The notes under the pieces were generated by a model. It saw only the letters and a program-made list of their open reading frames with translations, was not told the origin of the DNA and did not search any database. A stretch of DNA of 64,000 nt. Source: a virus. Below are positions 52,202-62,402 of the stretch, in pieces. Where the stretch lies: IMG/VR virus record IMGVR_UViG_3300042484_001031, positions 1 through 64,000 of that record; one strand, 5' to 3'. The position numbers were made by a program, and so were the translations under genes. How positions within the stretch are numbered: position 1 is the stretch's first letter; every line of letters starts with the position of its first letter.

Positions 52202-55200
52202 TTATGCTCCCATTAACAAGAATGGGCTTATTAAATCTTGTGCTGTAATTCCACCACCCCCAGCATTTCCAGCAGTAAATGTTGTTACTTCAATAGGTGC
52301 TGTGTTTGGCGGAGCAGAACTAAATGTGATTACATTACCCGTTAATGAATATACTGTCCTTGGTTGGAATGTACCTGCTATACTAACTAAGGTAGCGTTA
52401 GCATTTGCTGGTGTAGATGTTAATGTGTACGCTGTTTGTACACCATTACCAGTAAAATTATCTACGCCAATACTTGTTCCAGATGCGGCTGCCCAAGTTA
52501 AATTACCTGAACCGTCTGTACTTAATACAAATGTATTTGAACCGCCGGTTATATGCAAGTTACTTACATTACCTAAACTAACGTTAGCACCACTAAGTGC
52601 TATGTTACCAGTGATATTTGCATAGCCACTAATGTTTGCCCCTGTACCAGTAATAGTCATTACATTAGCATTACCAACTGCACTAAAGTTTATGTTTCCA
52701 TTTACTGATGGAATGTTAACATTACTATTGCCGTTACTTATGTTAGATCCGCCACCGCCGCCACCTGATTGTGCTACCCAAGATAGAGCACCGGATCCAT
52801 CTGTACTTAGTACATAACCATTAGTACCGCCTGTAATAACAACATTACCTACTGCACCTAAATTACTTTGCCCAGTAACATTTAATGTACCTGATATATT
52901 TGCACCTGTACCAGTTATAACTACTACATTAGCATTTCCAACAGCACTAAAGTTAATATTGCCATTTGCAGCCGGTATGTTTACATTACTATTGCCGTTA
53001 CTTATGTTGGATCCGCTACCACCACCTGATTGTGCTACCCAAGATAGAGCACCAGATCCATCTGTACTTAATACATAACCATTAGTACCACCACTGATAT
53101 GTAAATTACCAACAGCGCCTAATGTTACATTAGCTGTAGTTGTAAAGTCAACTACACCAGTTGCATTACTTACTGTTAAACCAATTAATGAACCAGTACT
53201 AGTTATATTTGGTTGTGCGTTTGTGTATACAGTACCTGAAATTAATGAGTTACTCACTTGTCCAGAAACATTACCGCCTGCTACTGCATTAGCTGTAGTA
53301 GCAAATGTTGCTAATCCAACTGTTATGTTCGCAACATTGGCGTCGGTTACAACAATATTACCATTCATGCCTCCGTGAATAGAGCATTGATATTTGTAAT
53401 TACCTACTATACCATATGGAATTTTCCAATATAGTGTTCCTGCTATTTGACCTTGGGCTGATGTAGTAGTTGATACTGTTCCTGTAGTTGTAACATGTTC
53501 TAAACCAACACTATAGTTTGCACCACCACTTGTTTGAATTAAGAATGGGTGTCCTGATACATTCAAATTAAATGCTAATGTTTGACCACTAGTAACATAT
53601 ATCGCAGGATTGATAGTAGCACCATATTGATCAAATAGATATCCAGATGTTCCGCTAGCAGTGACATTTAGTCGTGTTGTGGCTTGTAGATACAACTCAT
53701 CTGTCGTTAATCCAGCTGTATTGAATGTTGTAATATTACCAAACGTTAATGCACTCAATGCACTACCATCACCAGTAAAGAAATTAGCTGTTACTAGATT
53801 ACCTAAATTAGCATTACCGGCACTAATATTACCACTAGCAATAAATGTATTTGCACTAATTACATTTGCATTAGTGATGTTACCACCAGAACCATTACCT
53901 GCAATAATATTACCGGCAGATAAATTACCTGTAACATTAGCGGTACCACTAATGTTTGCACCTGTACCAGTTATTACCATTACATTAGCATTACCAACTG
54001 CACTAAAGTTAATATTGCCATTGGCGACTGGAATGTTTACATTACTATTGCCGTTACTTATGTTAGATCCGCCACCGCCGCCACCTGATTGTGCTACCCA
54101 ACTTAGTGTACCTGAACCGTCTGTACTTAGTACATATGCGTTTGTACCACCACTGATATGTAGATTACCAACAGCACCCAAAGTAACATTAGCTGTAGTT
54201 GTAAAATCAACTACACCAGTTGCATTACTTACAGTTAATCCTGTTAATGAACCAACACTTGTTATATTTGGTTGAGCATTAGTTGTTACAGTACCGGCAG
54301 TTGCAACATTTAAGTTAGCAACTTGTGTTGTACTTGTTACTGTGAACGGCGCTGTACCTGTTGTAACGTTACTTACTAGTATACTAGCTGTAACATTTCC
54401 ACTTACTGCTAAACTTGTTAATGTACCAACACTAGTAATGTTTGGTTGTGCGTTTGTATATACTGTGCCGGCTATTAATGCGTTAGCTACTTGACCAGTA
54501 ACATTACCAGCTGATATATTACTTAAGTTATTACCGGCCCCACTAAAGAAATTAGCTATAGCTAAATTACCTAAATTAGCATTACCGGCAGTAACATTAC
54601 CACTAGCAATAAATGTATTGGCTGATATGACGTTAGCGTTAATAATATTGCCACCAGCACCATTACCTGTAATGATGTTAGTTGTAGTAAGATTACCTGT
54701 AATATTAGCACCAGTGCCGGTAACAACTAATATATTGGCATTGCCTTCAGCACTAAAGTTTATATTACCGTTAGCTAATGGGATATTTACATTACTATTT
54801 CCGTTTGATATACTAGCTGTAGTAACACCTGTTAATAACGAACCGTTACCTATAAAGTAGTTAGCATTTGCAAGATTACCCAATATTGCATTGCCAGAAC
54901 GAATGTTGGCTAATTCGGTGAATGTTACTACTTCACTTGAAATACCAACATTAGACCCAAATGCTATTTCTGCATTACTTATATCCCAACCCATCCAAGC
55001 AATTTTTGCACTTGTATCGTAATAATTTAATGCGGTACCAACATCTTTACCTGTATTAGCAACCGGGGCGGCACCATTTGGTCCTGTTTGTAAATTAATG
55101 ATTGGGTCACTAATTGATAATGTAGTTGAGTTGATATATGTTAGTGTACCGTTAACTGTTAAATTACCACCAAACACACCATTACCTGATACCGATACAT

Positions 55201-56434
55201 CTGTTAATGTGCCTAAACTTGTTATGTTTGGTTGTGCATTAGTATATACTGTTCCGGAAATTAATGCATTGCTTACTTGACCGGATACATTAGCAGCCTG
55301 AATATTACTTAAGTTATTACCGGCTCCACTAAAGAAATTAGCAGTAACTAGATTACCTAAATTAGCATTACCACCTGTAATATTACCAGTTACCGATAGA
55401 CTAGTTAATGTACCTACACTTGTAATGTTTGGTTGTGCATTTGTATATACTGTACCAGAAACTACACTGTTACCTACTTGAATATTTGCAACATTTGCAT
55501 CAGTTACAACGATATTACCATTCATGCCTCCATGAACAGAGCATTGATATTTGTAATTACCCGTTATGCCATACGGAACTTTCCAATATAGTGTCCCTGC
55601 TATTTGTCCTTGTGCTGCCGAAGCAGTTAATACCGTGCCCGTAGTATCAACATATTCTAAACCAGTACTATAATTTGCTCCACCGCTTGTTTGAATTAAG
55701 AATGGATGACCTGATACATTTAAATTAAATGCTAATGTTTGGCCGCTAGTAATGTATATTGCAGGATTTAGCGTGGCGCCATATTGATCAAATAGATATC
55801 CAGAAGCTCCACTAGCAGTAACATTTAGCCGTGTTGTACCTTGTAGATATAGTTGATCAGTGGTTAATCCAGCAGTGCTAAAAGTTGTAATATTGCCAAA
55901 AGTTAACGCACTCAATTCACTGCCGTTACCACTAAAGAAATTAGCTGTTGCTAAGTTACCTAAATTAGCATTGCCAGAAGTTATATTACCTGTACCAGTA
56001 ATTTCCCCACTACCAAAATCTAAGTTACCAACTGTTGCGTTTCCTGATATATTTAATGTACCGGCTATATTAGCCCCTGTACCAGTAACTACCATAGTAG
56101 TATTGCCAACAGCACTAAAGTTTATATTACCATTGGCAGTTGGTATATTTACGTTGCTATTACCATTACTAATATTACTTGTACTACCGCCACCGCCTGA
56201 TTGAGCAACCCAAGATAGATTACCTGCACCATCTGTTTGTAATACATATCCATTAGTACCGCCGGTAATAATGACATTACCAACAGGGCCTAGATTTGCT
56301 GAATTTGTTAACAAAGTCAGTGAAGTTGTTACAGATAAGTTAGCGACAGTAGCGTTGGCAGAAACGTTCATACCGTTAACTGTATAGTTACCGGATGTCT
56401 CTATTCCTGATGGTTTAATTACTGTCAATGCCAT
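52202..56434 (-). CDS. Repeat tail fibre with two cupredoxin-like domains, 1410 aa
   Basis: Same modules as the genes at 35095 and 44171, with the LSISDPIINLQTGPNGA block and a C-terminal FTGNGVQTAYTLTSTP domain. Two cupredoxin-like inserts lie near residues 195-312 (CSVHGGMNG) and 915-1035 (CSIHGGMNG), each with upstream GHPFLIQTSGGANYS and YWKxPYG. The two differ slightly, so both have been maintained under selection or exchanged. Late-like ACTAAATA 21 nt upstream, AAGGAC ribosome site. Confidence 0.83.
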   Translation of the reverse strand: MALTVIKPSGIETSGNYTVNGMNVSANATVANLSVTTSLTLLTNSANLGPVGNVIITGGTNGYVLQTDGAGNLSWVAQSGGGGSTSNISNGNSNVNIPTANGNINFSAVGNTTMVVTGTGANIAGTLNISGNATVGNLDFGSGEITGTGNITSGNANLGNLATANFFSGNGSELSALTFGNITTFSTAGLTTDQLYLQGTTRLNVTASGASGYLFDQYGATLNPAIYITSGQTLAFNLNVSGHPFLIQTSGGANYSTGLEYVDTTGTVLTASAAQGQIAGTLYWKVPYGITGNYKYQCSVHGGMNGNIVVTDANVANIQVGNSVVSGTVYTNAQPNITSVGTLTSLSVTGNITGGNANLGNLVTANFFSGAGNNLSNIQAANVSGQVSNALISGTVYTNAQPNITSLGTLTDVSVSGNGVFGGNLTVNGTLTYINSTTLSISDPIINLQTGPNGAAPVANTGKDVGTALNYYDTSAKIAWMGWDISNAEIAFGSNVGISSEVVTFTELANIRSGNAILGNLANANYFIGNGSLLTGVTTASISNGNSNVNIPLANGNINFSAEGNANILVVTGTGANITGNLTTTNIITGNGAGGNIINANVISANTFIASGNVTAGNANLGNLAIANFFSGAGNNLSNISAGNVTGQVANALIAGTVYTNAQPNITSVGTLTSLAVSGNVTASILVSNVTTGTAPFTVTSTTQVANLNVATAGTVTTNAQPNITSVGSLTGLTVSNATGVVDFTTTANVTLGAVGNLHISGGTNAYVLSTDGSGTLSWVAQSGGGGGGSNISNGNSNVNIPVANGNINFSAVGNANVMVITGTGANISGTANVTGNLSAGNIIAGNGSGGNITNANVISANTFIASGNISAGNANLGNLVTANFFTGDGSALSALTFGNITTFNTAGLTTDELYLQATTRLNVTASGTSGYLFDQYGATINPAIYVTSGQTLAFNLNVSGHPFLIQTSGGANYSVGLEHVTTTGTVSTTTSAQGQIAGTLYWKIPYGIVGNYKYQCSIHGGMNGNIVVTDANVANITVGLATFATTANAVAGGNVSGQVSNSLISGTVYTNAQPNITSTGSLIGLTVSNATGVVDFTTTANVTLGAVGNLHISGGTNGYVLSTDGSGALSWVAQSGGGSGSNISNGNSNVNIPAANGNINFSAVGNANVVVITGTGANISGTLNVTGQSNLGAVGNVVITGGTNGYVLSTDGSGALSWVAQSGGGGGGSNISNGNSNVNIPSVNGNINFSAVGNANVMTITGTGANISGYANITGNIALSGANVSLGNVSNLHITGGSNTFVLSTDGSGNLTWAAASGTSIGVDNFTGNGVQTAYTLTSTPANANATLVSIAGTFQPRTVYSLTGNVITFSSAPPNTAPIEVTTFTAGNAGGGGITAQDLISPFLLMGA

Positions 56435-56454
56435 TATATCTTGTCCTTATTATG

Positions 56455-56462
56455 TATTTAGT
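56455..56462 (-). promoter_or_regulatory. Late-like motif ACTAAATA
   Basis: Two mismatches to TATAAATA but followed by C as in T4 (TAAATAC); 21 nt before the fibre start. Confidence 0.42.
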
Positions 56463-56467
56463 TCTTA

Positions 56468-59400
56468 TTAAAAGATCGGGAATGCACTTGTTGCTGGTGT
56501 GAAGTTACTTGTATAACGTGCATAACCTTTTGTTATTCTTAAATCGTCTAGGTAACCATACAATGGAGCTGAAGATACGTCAGACATAATACCAACAAAT
56601 AATGATTGTGTTGTTCCTGAATAAGTGAAACTGTCAGAAATAGTTGTACCAACTATTGTTCCATTAACAAAAAATCTTCCAGTGGAACCTGTTCTACAAT
56701 ATGTTACATGTGTCCAAGTGTTAATAGGTATCGCAACAGTTGTGCTACTAGCTTTATTTCCAGAAGTTGAATTAAAATACAATGTATATGGTCCAGTACC
56801 ATTTAAATAAAATCCCCAAGGGCCAGTACCGGTAGAATTATTATAACCAAAACTAGCAATAGTTTGATTACCTGTTCCTGCAGCCGATGTTAAATATATC
56901 CATGTTTCTACAGTGAAGTCACCAGGCAATGAATATGCAGGATTGTATGGTGCTTTTAAATAGTCGCCCGTACCATCAAAACTCATACTGCTTCCGCCAA
57001 ACTTACTTACTGCTGTACTTAGTTTTGCATCACCGACAGTTTCCATGTTATTCATCATTGCGGCATCGTATATACCAGCACTGGTCATATTGTTTAGTAA
57101 TACTGTATTTTGCACTGCTAATAGTGGAGCTGCGGATGGTACAAAGTTACTTGTGTATAGCGCAGTACCGTTTACTACACGAACATCGGCAATATTTCCA
57201 GTCATAACATAATTTGAACCTTGACTACCAATAGTTGTACTTGTTATACCTAAATTATATGCTGTTGAATTTGTTTGAGTAGTACCTTGCTGTACTCCAT
57301 CAACAAATATTTTCATACTTGTACCGCTTCTTGATATTGCTACATGCTGCCATGCGTTTAATGTTTTTGAAGTTGCAGGTTGATAATCCCATGCGACCCC
57401 AGCCCGACCCCAGCCATATCCACCGGTAGAAGGTGCATATCCAAAAAATAATCCGTTTGTTCCGCTAGCACTAATAATAAACCAATCAGTTGTTAATTGT
57501 GCTGGGTATACCCAAGCTTCAATTGTAAAATTGCCTGTACCAAAATTAAATGCCGCATTTGTAGGAATAGTCAAATAATCCCCGGTACCATCAAAGTAAC
57601 CACTACCGCCGATTGTACTTACCGTATAGCCATTTGTTAATGCACTAGTAACACCGAATGGATTTTGTTGTGTTGGTTGACTATTACCAACAGCAGTAAT
57701 CGTAAAGTTGTTAGTACTGTTATCTATAAATGTTGGTGATTGTAATGTTAATAAACTTGTACCAGATATTGCTGTTAATGGACTTGTTGGAACTGTTATA
57801 GTTGATTGTGTTGGATCATATACAGCCGTTCCAACAACAATTCTAAAATTACTAATATATCCCGTGTAGTAATTAGTTAAGTGAGCGCCAATTCGAAGTA
57901 TTTCAGTATATGAATTAGTATTTACAACGACCCCTGTAGACGACCTAATGCCATTAACAAATACAGTAGTAGAGGATCCGCTTCTAACCCATACTATATG
58001 GTTCCAAGTATTTAATGAAATTGTCGAAACAGTAAAGGTAGTAGTTCCTGTACTATCTTGTATAGTAACGGTTGTAGAACTTGCAATTCTTCCAACTAAT
58101 CTTCCGCCGACACTGTTTGTTGTTCCAAACACATACATATCTGCGGTCAAGGTAGTTGTAGCATATACCCAACACTCTATAGTAAATGAGCCTGTTGTAA
58201 TATTAGTTGCAGGGCTTGTTGCTAATAGTAAGTAATCTCCTGTACCATCAAAATAACCACTATAACTTGTTGGGGTTACTATTGATGGATTGAATGGACT
58301 GAAACGTTGTACTGAAACATCGCCGTTCTTTGTGAGAGTAAAGTTGTTTATACTGTCATCAACTAATCTATTGTCCGCACAGGTTAATAGTTGTGTGTTA
58401 GTGATAGGTGTTAATGGTGTGGTGCTTGGGGTAAACGCACTTGTATAAAGTGCAGTTGTGTTATTAATACGAATGTTTGACAAATATCCTGTTATAAATG
58501 AGCTTCCACTAGAATATGCTCCGATTCCAAGTGCCTGAGTGTAATTAAAATTAGCAGATGTTTGAGATGCAGTGAGCGCACCATTTATAAAAAATCTAAC
58601 GGTACTACCAGACCTTGAGACAGCAAAATTAACCCATTGATTTGTTACCGCACTTGAATTGCCGTTTAAAAAAGAACTTCCATCGTATGCGCCAAATCCA
58701 CGCTGATATCCATATTCAATATACCAACCAGCTGAGCCATTCCCGCCAACCAAAACACCAAATTGAGAGGTAGAGAGTAAATATACCCAGCCTTCAATAG
58801 TAAAGTCTCCGCTAAAGTTTGATATTGACGCAGATGATGGAGTTGTCAAATAATCACCAGTACCATCAAAGTAGTTACTCCAATTACCACCATAAGGACT
58901 AAATGTACCTTGAGTAGTATTACCGTTGCGAGTTACAAAAAAGTTATTTGTACTGTTATCTAAGAATACATTATTGTTTACTGATTGATTGTTTTGTAAT
59001 GTTAATAAACTTGTATTTGCTATTGCGGTTAGTGGAGCTGAGGGTGGTGTGAATGTTGTTGTGTAAACTGCGGTGCCTTTTACTACACGAACATCGGTTA
59101 TATAACCATTAAAATAACGATAACCAGATTCAAATGGAAATGCTCCAATCGTTAAACCAATTGATGAATTTGTTATTGCACCCACACTTGCAAAACCGCC
59201 CGGATTTAGCAAAGTTCCATTAAGAAATGCGTATCCGACCCCAGACGACACTGTCATGGCAACGTGATACCAAGTATTTAATAAAGTAGTTGATGTATAA
59301 TCATAAAATTTTTCCGTAGAAGTTGATCCAGTGGTATTAAAATAAAATCTAAAGACTGTAGCACTTATTCTTCTGACACCAAAACCTTGGGCCCATGATC

Positions 59401-61309
59401 CATCAGTGTAATAATACCCTTTAAATATCAAACCACCATCAGAATTTGATTGTGAAAAAAACCAAAATTCTACAGTATAATCTCCCGATCCCATTTCAAA
59501 TGCCGCATTGTCAGGAATACTCAAGTTGCTACTGCTGCCATCAAAGTATCCACTACCATATGTACTATAACTACTGTTTGGCACGAACGGATCAAATGAA
59601 CTTATTGAAGTATTACCATTAACTGTTATAGCAAAGTTGTTTGTACTGTTATCTATAAATCTATTAGATTGGCAGGTTAATAATTGTGTGCCAGATATTG
59701 CAGTTAATGGTGTTGTAGGTGGAGTGAAGGCTGATGTATAAACTGCTGTTCCTTTAACCATTCTAAAATTAGATAAATATCCTAAATACGGATATGTGCT
59801 ACCATCTGAATTAATACCTATATACACCGATCCAGTAGTACAAGTATAATTAGTGCTATCAGTATAGTTAGACCCTGATTGTGTTCCATTGATATAAAAC
59901 TTGGTAGTACCCGATGATCTAACCAAAGCCACATGGATCCAAGTGTTTGTTGTTATTGCGCCGGCGGCTGTAGTATTTCTTGCATTACCATTTTGACCCA
60001 AGTTATACAAAGTTCCCGCAGAATCAACCCATAAAATTAATCTGCCAACACTATTGCCATCCACAACATCTAAAATTTGCCTATAACTTACTAAAGATGT
60101 TTGATAAACCCAAAATTCAACAGTAAAGTTTTCGGAACCCATACCAAGTGAAGTGTTATTTGGTACTGTTAAGTAATCACCAGTACCATCAAAATAATTA
60201 CTATAATAGCCCGGTGTATATGGATTAAAACTATTTGGCTTTGTATCACCATTAATAGTTACCGCAAAGTTATTTGTACTAGCATCATCTACAAACGTTG
60301 TACTTGCTCCCGGTATCAATAATGTATTATACTCAAAGTATACATCATTGGCTACACTGATAACCCAATTGATAGTTATAGATGATAACTCACTTGTAGT
60401 ATTTGCTGTTGCTGTTAACAATGAACTACTATTTGCTTCTACAGTAGGTGTTCCTGATATGTTTGCACCAGTTAAACTTAATCCAGTTGGTAGTGCATTA
60501 GCAGTGTATGTAATTCCCGAACCAACAGCACTAGTTGCACTTAATACTACATTAGATATAGCACTGTTAGTTGCACTGGTATATGTTGTTCCATTAGCTG
60601 GACTAACCCATGTTACTACATCAGGGGTAATAGTTAAACTAAAACTACGATTAGTATCTTGTAGTTCCGCATCTGTTGCTCTAACAGTAAATGTGTATGT
60701 TGTAGGGCTTGATAACAACTCACTTGTACCAGTAATTGTTCCATTACTATTAAAAGTTGCACCAGGTGGTATTGATCCACTAAACAAACTATATGTTATT
60801 GGTGCATCACCTGTTGCAGTAACTGTTTGATTAAAACTAGCAGTTTCATAAACATTTCCCAAACTACCAGCGGCTGTTGTCCATGTTGGTACACCACTAT
60901 ACTGAATACCCGGGATAGCAATCGCAGTTCCACCATCTGTGTTTATAACATACAATACATAACTACCTGCACTGTTAGCTGGACTTGTAAATGTAATAGT
61001 TGTAGAACTTACAACTGATACTACACCCACTGCACTACCATTAATCAACACACTTGCGCCAACCAAGAATCCACTACCAGTTAGTGTAATAGTTTGTCCA
61101 CCTGCAGGATCGGCTGCAGTGTCATCTCCTGGATATCCTATAGTAGATACTTTTGGAGTGATAATTGTTGCTCCAGTAACTGTAACGTTACCTAATATTA
61201 AATCATTTTGAACAAAAGCATTACCAAATTGATTAGATGTATTACCTAAACTAGTATTAGCCGGTGGGTTAAAAATATTTTGATTTTTTAACTGATAGTA
61301 ATCTGCCAT
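56468..61309 (-). CDS. TIG-Ig-LamG adhesin, 1613 aa
   Basis: Paralogue of the gene at 47079 with the same order: an N-terminal LKNQNIFNPPANTSLGN region of its own, IPT/TIG (GGQTITLTGSGFLVGASVLI), two Ig-like domains (SGSIPPGATFNSNGTITG; ALPTGLSLTGANISGTPTV), six LamG domains and the shared KGYARYTSNF end. The LamG sequences differ from those of the paralogue more than the linkers do. Probably a second receptor-binding specificity. Confidence 0.83.
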   Translation of the reverse strand: MADYYQLKNQNIFNPPANTSLGNTSNQFGNAFVQNDLILGNVTVTGATIITPKVSTIGYPGDDTAADPAGGQTITLTGSGFLVGASVLINGSAVGVVSVVSSTTITFTSPANSAGSYVLYVINTDGGTAIAIPGIQYSGVPTWTTAAGSLGNVYETASFNQTVTATGDAPITYSLFSGSIPPGATFNSNGTITGTSELLSSPTTYTFTVRATDAELQDTNRSFSLTITPDVVTWVSPANGTTYTSATNSAISNVVLSATSAVGSGITYTANALPTGLSLTGANISGTPTVEANSSSLLTATANTTSELSSITINWVISVANDVYFEYNTLLIPGASTTFVDDASTNNFAVTINGDTKPNSFNPYTPGYYSNYFDGTGDYLTVPNNTSLGMGSENFTVEFWVYQTSLVSYRQILDVVDGNSVGRLILWVDSAGTLYNLGQNGNARNTTAAGAITTNTWIHVALVRSSGTTKFYINGTQSGSNYTDSTNYTCTTGSVYIGINSDGSTYPYLGYLSNFRMVKGTAVYTSAFTPPTTPLTAISGTQLLTCQSNRFIDNSTNNFAITVNGNTSISSFDPFVPNSSYSTYGSGYFDGSSSNLSIPDNAAFEMGSGDYTVEFWFFSQSNSDGGLIFKGYYYTDGSWAQGFGVRRISATVFRFYFNTTGSTSTEKFYDYTSTTLLNTWYHVAMTVSSGVGYAFLNGTLLNPGGFASVGAITNSSIGLTIGAFPFESGYRYFNGYITDVRVVKGTAVYTTTFTPPSAPLTAIANTSLLTLQNNQSVNNNVFLDNSTNNFFVTRNGNTTQGTFSPYGGNWSNYFDGTGDYLTTPSSASISNFSGDFTIEGWVYLLSTSQFGVLVGGNGSAGWYIEYGYQRGFGAYDGSSFLNGNSSAVTNQWVNFAVSRSGSTVRFFINGALTASQTSANFNYTQALGIGAYSSGSSFITGYLSNIRINNTTALYTSAFTPSTTPLTPITNTQLLTCADNRLVDDSINNFTLTKNGDVSVQRFSPFNPSIVTPTSYSGYFDGTGDYLLLATSPATNITTGSFTIECWVYATTTLTADMYVFGTTNSVGGRLVGRIASSTTVTIQDSTGTTTFTVSTISLNTWNHIVWVRSGSSTTVFVNGIRSSTGVVVNTNSYTEILRIGAHLTNYYTGYISNFRIVVGTAVYDPTQSTITVPTSPLTAISGTSLLTLQSPTFIDNSTNNFTITAVGNSQPTQQNPFGVTSALTNGYTVSTIGGSGYFDGTGDYLTIPTNAAFNFGTGNFTIEAWVYPAQLTTDWFIISASGTNGLFFGYAPSTGGYGWGRAGVAWDYQPATSKTLNAWQHVAISRSGTSMKIFVDGVQQGTTQTNSTAYNLGITSTTIGSQGSNYVMTGNIADVRVVNGTALYTSNFVPSAAPLLAVQNTVLLNNMTSAGIYDAAMMNNMETVGDAKLSTAVSKFGGSSMSFDGTGDYLKAPYNPAYSLPGDFTVETWIYLTSAAGTGNQTIASFGYNNSTGTGPWGFYLNGTGPYTLYFNSTSGNKASSTTVAIPINTWTHVTYCRTGSTGRFFVNGTIVGTTISDSFTYSGTTQSLFVGIMSDVSSAPLYGYLDDLRITKGYARYTSNFTPATSAFPIF

Positions 61310-61319
61310 GTTTTATACC

Positions 61320-62336
61320 TTAAACGTTTGTTAATATCCAACCTTGGGCAGCATTATAATATACCAATGTAAATGCTGAACGGTTAGTTGTTACTGTCAT
61401 ATCTGACGCTGTTCCTTGAATGTTACCACCATTTCTTCCAACTGTAATTGCATGTACACTTGCATTGCCAGTACCATCAATGATACCAACTTCAGTACCT
61501 AATGACGGGCTACCCGGAAGTGTAACTGTTATATTAGAAGTATTGGTGTTAACTATATATTTTGTGTTTGCTGATGCTGAGGTGTTTGCTGTAATTTCTA
61601 CATATGTGTAACCAGCTGCTCCATTGCCGCCGCCTCCACTACCCAAATTAAATGTCATTACTTCAATAGCGGCGCCACTAACTGGTGCACTACTTAACGT
61701 AACGTTTGCTCCGGCAACAGTATATGCTGAATGTAATTGACTTACACCATCAATATTGATAATTGTATAATCTTCTGATGTTGGTGAGGTAGTTAGTGTA
61801 AATACTGTTTGTACTCCATTGCCAGTGAATGTGTCAATTACTATATTAGATCCGGCTGTTGCTGCCGATATCCAACTTAGTGCACCAGCACCGTCGGTAC
61901 TTAATACATATCCGTTAGCACCGCCGGTAATTACTACATTACCAACAGCACCCAAATTAGTTTGTCCGGTAATATTCAATGTGCCTGATACATTAACACC
62001 GGTACCGGTAATTACTGCTACATTGGCATTCCCGGCAGAACTAAAATTTATATTGCCATTAACTGCTGGGATATTTACATTACTTGTACCATTAGATATA
62101 CCAGCAATGCTACCACCCTGACTAGCCCAAGATAGATTTCCAGTACCATCAGTTTGTAATACATAACCATTAGTGCCGCCAGTAATTTTTACATTACCAA
62201 CATCACCTAGATTTGCTAAACTTGTGACACTAATATTTCCAATAAAGTAATTTGCCTGCACGTTTGCATTAGCAGAATGCAATGATATATTTCCGGTCGT
62301 GAGGCCGTTCTTTACGTTAAAATATTTAAATGACAC
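61320..62336 (-). CDS. Short repeat tail fibre, 338 aa, GTG start
   Basis: Starts with GTG (SFKYFNVKNGLTTG); no ATG fits the frame. Two short repeats (GNVKITGGTNGYVL; GNVVITGGANGYVL) are followed by the FTGNGVQTVFTLTTSP domain and an end domain (NTNTSNITVTLPGSPSLGTEVGIIDG) typical of phage fibre C-termini. An AGGGA ribosome site and a GATAAATA late motif (62370-62377) lie upstream. Confidence 0.78.
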   Translation of the reverse strand: MSFKYFNVKNGLTTGNISLHSANANVQANYFIGNISVTSLANLGDVGNVKITGGTNGYVLQTDGTGNLSWASQGGSIAGISNGTSNVNIPAVNGNINFSSAGNANVAVITGTGVNVSGTLNITGQTNLGAVGNVVITGGANGYVLSTDGAGALSWISAATAGSNIVIDTFTGNGVQTVFTLTTSPTSEDYTIINIDGVSQLHSAYTVAGANVTLSSAPVSGAAIEVMTFNLGSGGGGNGAAGYTYVEITANTSASANTKYIVNTNTSNITVTLPGSPSLGTEVGIIDGTGNASVHAITVGRNGGNIQGTASDMTVTTNRSAFTLVYYNAAQGWILTNV

Positions 62337-62369
62337 AGTTCCATATTCCCTGTTTTACGAATTGTATTA

Positions 62370-62377
62370 TATTTATC
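62370..62377 (-). promoter_or_regulatory. Late promoter motif GATAAATA in a hairpin arm
   Basis: One mismatch to consensus, 34 nt before the GTG at 62336; it lies in the second arm of the terminator-like hairpin 62371-62398. Confidence 0.5.
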
Positions 62378-62398
62378 CCCCATTTAAGGGGGATAAAT
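62371..62398 (-). terminator. Terminator-like hairpin after the last fibre gene
   Basis: Perfect 11-bp stem ATTTATCCCCC/GGGGGATAAAT with a 6-nt loop, 4 nt after the stop of the gene at 62403. No U-tract follows on the minus strand, so it could also protect the mRNA 3' end. Confidence 0.55.
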
Positions 62399-62402
62399 TT
62401 GA

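Noticed and set aside
28734-62336. Many long plus-strand reading frames (for example 33718-34893 and 32197-32889) rich in Pro, Val and Leu
   Set aside because: They are antisense shadows of Thr/Gly/Asn-rich repetitive fibre genes, follow the repeats exactly, lack ribosome sites and show no protein family.
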